Shown: positions 61,779-64,000 of the stretch, in pieces
Numbering within the stretch: position 1 is the first letter of the stretch
Layout: every line of letters starts with the position of its first letter
Source of the DNA: Pseudomonadota bacterium
GTDB lineage: Bacteria; Pseudomonadota; Alphaproteobacteria; Rhizobiales; Xanthobacteraceae
NCBI GenBank assembly: GCA_023404705.1
Contig: JAEYAU010000184.1
Location: forward strand, 1-64,000
Direction of reading: 5' to 3'
DNA: 64,000 bases
The notes under the pieces: model-generated
Database searches by the model: none
What the model was told of the DNA's origin: nothing
The model's input: only the letters and a program-made list of their open reading frames with translations
Position numbers and translations under genes: made by a program

Positions 61779-62783
61779 TCACTCGAAGATCTGGTCGGCA
61801 CGCGCAACGAGCACCTCGGGGATCTCCAGCCCGAGGGCTGCGGCCGTCTTGGCATTGACGAGCAGTTCGTAGACGCGTGGCGACTGCACCGGCAGCTCGG
61901 CCGGGCTGGTGCCGCGCAGAATCAGATCCACGTAGCGGATGGTCTCGACGATGGTCCGGCTGGTCTCGCGCGACTGGGCGCCCACCAAGGCGCCGTAGGA
62001 GATCAACCCGCCTTCGTCCGAGAAATAGCGGAAAGGATAGATCGCCGGCACCTTGTGCCGCGCGGCCGCGTCGATCACGACGCGACGGTGCAGGACCAGG
62101 AAGCTGTCGGGAAGGACCAAGAGTCCGCCGGGCGGATCGCCCGCCAGGGAGGCCACGGCCGTATCGATCTCGGCGGTCGTGCCGACCGCAAGCATCTCGA
62201 GCGTCAGGCCGAACGAGGGCGCCGCCGCGCGCAAGGGTTCGAGATAATACTCGCCCCGGCGCGGCGCCGTGATCGGATTGAACAGGGCCGCGATACGAGT
62301 GACGCGAGGCGCGATCTCCTTCAGAAACTCGAGCCACTTGGGCGACATCGTCGCGTCGCTGTTGGTGAAGCCTGTGGCATTGCGGCCCGGACGCGCCAGG
62401 CTCTCGACAAAGCCGTTGCCCACGGGGTCGGCGGCGGTCGAGAACACGACCGGGATCGTGCGGGTGGCCGCGAGCAGCGCCTCCGTGTCGGGCGTCGAAT
62501 TGGCGACGATCACGTCCAGGTTCAGGGACACCAGCTCCCGCGCGATGGCGGGCCGCTTGGCCGGATCGTCGATCGTCCGGTACTCGAAGGCGATGTTGCG
62601 CCCCTCGATCCAGCCGAGATCCGCCAAGGCCTTCTTATAGGCGGGGAAGCGCTGCCAAGGGTCGCCCGGCCGCACGTTGCTCACGATGCCGACCCGGCGC
62701 ATGCGCTCGGCGTTCTCGCCGGGCGCCATGGACGGCCAGACTGCGGCCGCGGCCGCTAGGGCAAACAAGTCACGACGGCGCAC
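61779..62783 (-). CDS. Orphan ABC-type receptor (ABC_sub_bind family)
   Basis: 334 residues from a GTG start. RRRDLFALAAAAAVWPSMA looks like a twin-arginine signal. The mature protein has the ABC_sub_bind (TrpX-like) pattern: RVGIVSNVRPGDPWQRFPAYKKAL-type start (in part), GWIEGRNIAFEYR, and VVFSTAADPVGNGFVESLARPG. No permease or ATPase genes lie beside it. Many copies of such orphan receptors occur in Bradyrhizobium-like genomes. Confidence 0.88.
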   Translation of the reverse strand: MRRRDLFALAAAAAVWPSMAPGENAERMRRVGIVSNVRPGDPWQRFPAYKKALADLGWIEGRNIAFEYRTIDDPAKRPAIARELVSLNLDVIVANSTPDTEALLAATRTIPVVFSTAADPVGNGFVESLARPGRNATGFTNSDATMSPKWLEFLKEIAPRVTRIAALFNPITAPRRGEYYLEPLRAAAPSFGLTLEMLAVGTTAEIDTAVASLAGDPPGGLLVLPDSFLVLHRRVVIDAAARHKVPAIYPFRYFSDEGGLISYGALVGAQSRETSRTIVETIRYVDLILRGTSPAELPVQSPRVYELLVNAKTAAALGLEIPEVLVARADQIFE

Positions 62784-63144
62784 AGACGCTCTCCGGGTGA
62801 ATTGCGCTCGCAGAATGTCATGCCCGCGGATGCGCGGAAAGCGGGTGCGGCTCGCTCGTGCGGCGCCAAATTCAACGACAAGTGGGTCGGCGCAGCCGTT
62901 ACCTCCACGAGCTTCGTGGTCGGGCGAAGATCATCCCGCGGTCTTGATTCTCATTCCGACACGACCAGATTGCAACAGTTTGCGAATGACCGTTCACATT
63001 CCGCCGCTTTTGGCGATCGCCGCAATCAAATATCGGTCAATAGTTGCCGAAACGGCCCGACATAAAGGGTAAGTACGGCCACGCGCTTGCTTTCCCCGGC
63101 GCAGTTGCTCAAACATGCCCGAGGGGAACCGGGGCAACAGCTCG
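62784..63144. other. Non-coding stretch between divergent receptor and regulator genes
   Basis: 361 bases (331 if the regulator starts at 63115). Apart from a short hairpin CCACGA-GCT-TCGTGG (62905-62919) I see no gene, tRNA or convincing promoter. The part from about 62970 to 63060 is AT-richer than its surroundings and is the likely place for the promoter of the two-component operon. Confidence 0.35.
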
Positions 63145-63879
63145 ATGACGACGACGAGTAGGACCGGCCGCCGTGACCGACTGGTCGTCGTGGACGATGA
63201 CCCTGTCACCCGCACGATGATCGTCGAATACTTCGCGGATCAGAATTTCGACATCGAGCAGGCCGGCACGGGCGCGGAATGCCGAAACCTGCTCAAGCGG
63301 CGCGATGCCGATCTCGTCTTCCTCGACCTTTATCTTCCGGATTGCGACGGCTTCGATCTCGCACGCGAGGTGCACGCGTCCAGCACGGCCGGCATCATCT
63401 TCGTCACCCGGCGCGACACCGAGGTGGACCGCATCCTCGGCCTCGAGCTCGCGGGCGATCACTACGTGACCAAGCCGGTCAATCTGCGCGAGCTGCTCGC
63501 GCGCGCCCGCTCGGTGCTGCGCCGGCGCACGCTGGAGCGCGAAGCTGCGCGCCGCGCCGCGATGACGATCAGCTTCGGAGCGTGGACGCTCGACCTGGTG
63601 CGGCGCGAGCTCACCAACTCGAATGGCGAGCCGGTGCGGCTGACGCGCGCGGAGTTCGATCTGCTGGCCGCAATCGTCGACGCCGACGGGCGGCCGCTCA
63701 GCCGCGAATACCTGATCGAAGTGGTGAGCAATCGCCACGCCGAGGTCGACGCGCGCACGGTCGACGCGCTGGTCGGCCGGCTGCGCCGCAAGCTGGTCGG
63801 CAGCGGCGAGCAACCCGTGATCGTCACCGTGACGGGCATCGGTTACAAGCTCGGCCTGCCCGTGCTCGAGCGGCACTGA
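63145..63879 (+). CDS. OmpR-family response regulator
   Basis: 244 residues (254 if ATG 63115 is used). Receiver domain with VVVDDDP acids, phospho-acceptor in VFLDLYLPD, FVTRRDTE and YVTKPVN lysine; output domain is a winged helix ending TVTGIGYKLGLPVLE. It is followed after three bases by a sensor kinase gene, so the two form a two-component system. The stimulus is unknown; the receiver most resembles the TorR/ArcA-like branch by eye. Confidence 0.9.
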   Translation: MTTTSRTGRRDRLVVVDDDPVTRTMIVEYFADQNFDIEQAGTGAECRNLLKRRDADLVFLDLYLPDCDGFDLAREVHASSTAGIIFVTRRDTEVDRILGLELAGDHYVTKPVNLRELLARARSVLRRRTLEREAARRAAMTISFGAWTLDLVRRELTNSNGEPVRLTRAEFDLLAAIVDADGRPLSREYLIEVVSNRHAEVDARTVDALVGRLRRKLVGSGEQPVIVTVTGIGYKLGLPVLERH

Positions 63880-63882
63880 GCC

Positions 63883-64000
63883 ATGTCTCTTCCCACCGCC
63901 GCGCCGCGTGAGCCCGAGCGTCGGGCGGGCGGCCGGCTGTTCCGCAAATACGTCGCATCGTTCATGGCGGTGATCGCGGTCGCGCTGACGGTCAGCGGCC
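63883..64000 (+). CDS. Sensor histidine kinase, N-terminal fragment (cut by window end)
   Basis: Only the first 39 codons are inside the window. After a short cytoplasmic tail comes LFRKYVASFMAVIAVALTVSG, the start of a first transmembrane helix as seen in membrane-bound histidine kinases. The assignment rests on this pattern and on the adjacent response regulator gene. Confidence 0.7.
   Translation, partial: MSLPTAAPREPERRAGGRLFRKYVASFMAVIAVALTVSG

Overview
The window is a gene-dense, high-GC chromosomal segment. It most likely comes from an alphaproteobacterium of the order Hyphomicrobiales (Rhizobiales), in the Bradyrhizobium / Xanthobacteraceae neighbourhood. The gene content points that way: an orphan TctC/Bug periplasmic receptor, two branched-chain-amino-acid-type (HAAT) ABC transporters, a DUF1236 protein, a DUF2848 protein, an orphan ABC_sub_bind lipoprotein-like receptor and stand-alone receiver proteins. 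Two sites also match the alphaproteobacterial general-stress (EcfG) promoter exactly. No rRNA, tRNA, CRISPR array, phage or insertion sequence was recognised. The assignment is inference from gene content; no database was searched.

Layout. 0-3 kb: the end of a diheme cytochrome c gene, a GAF protein and a gamma-glutamyltransferase. 3-14 kb: accessory catabolism, with a Bug receptor, DUF899 protein, aldehyde dehydrogenase, hotdog thioesterase, an acetylpolyamine-type deacetylase coupled to a GNAT, ferredoxin-NADP reductase, and a run of 2-oxo-acid hydratase, RraA-type aldolase and MmgE/PrpD facing a DUF2848 gene. 13.7-23.6 kb: signalling, envelope and housekeeping genes, namely two receivers (one degenerate), an SbmA-like ABC exporter, a 42-residue protein, DUF1236, a zinc-ribbon protein, glucokinase, L,D-transpeptidase and Kup. 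EcfG-type promoters precede the receivers and the L,D-transpeptidase. 23.7-34 kb: an LLM monooxygenase with flavin reductase and MarR regulator, small NTF2-like and VOC proteins, and alpha-glucan genes (GlgX, amylo-alpha-1,6-glucosidase, GT4), plus the stump of an SGNH hydrolase.

34-39.5 kb holds the most unusual locus. A 1214-residue cytoplasmic protein fuses a complete subtilisin (S8) domain to a complete thermolysin-like zinc peptidase domain. Its stop is 8 bases from the start of a metallo-beta-lactamase-fold protein with a lysine/alanine/proline-rich N-terminal tail. I know of no named system with this composition.

39.6-49 kb: a LysR-controlled HAAT transporter transcribed with a shikimate dehydrogenase homologue, a QuiC-type 3-dehydroshikimate dehydratase and a Gfo/Idh oxidoreductase, which looks like uptake and breakdown of shikimate-type hydroaromatic acids to protocatechuate. 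49-51.9 kb: a large SGNH hydrolase and a YqaA-type membrane protein. 51.9-59.8 kb: a second HAAT transporter, in which permease and ATPase are fused, together with two enolase-superfamily enzymes and a divergent LysR gene, probably for a sugar acid or similar carboxylate. 59.8-64 kb: MgtC-like protein, double-SIS protein, orphan ABC receptor, and an OmpR-type regulator followed by the beginning of its sensor kinase, cut by the window edge. Three composite palindromic repeats with CGTAGGG...CCCTACG ends lie between genes at about 12.7, 23.6 and 46.7 kb.
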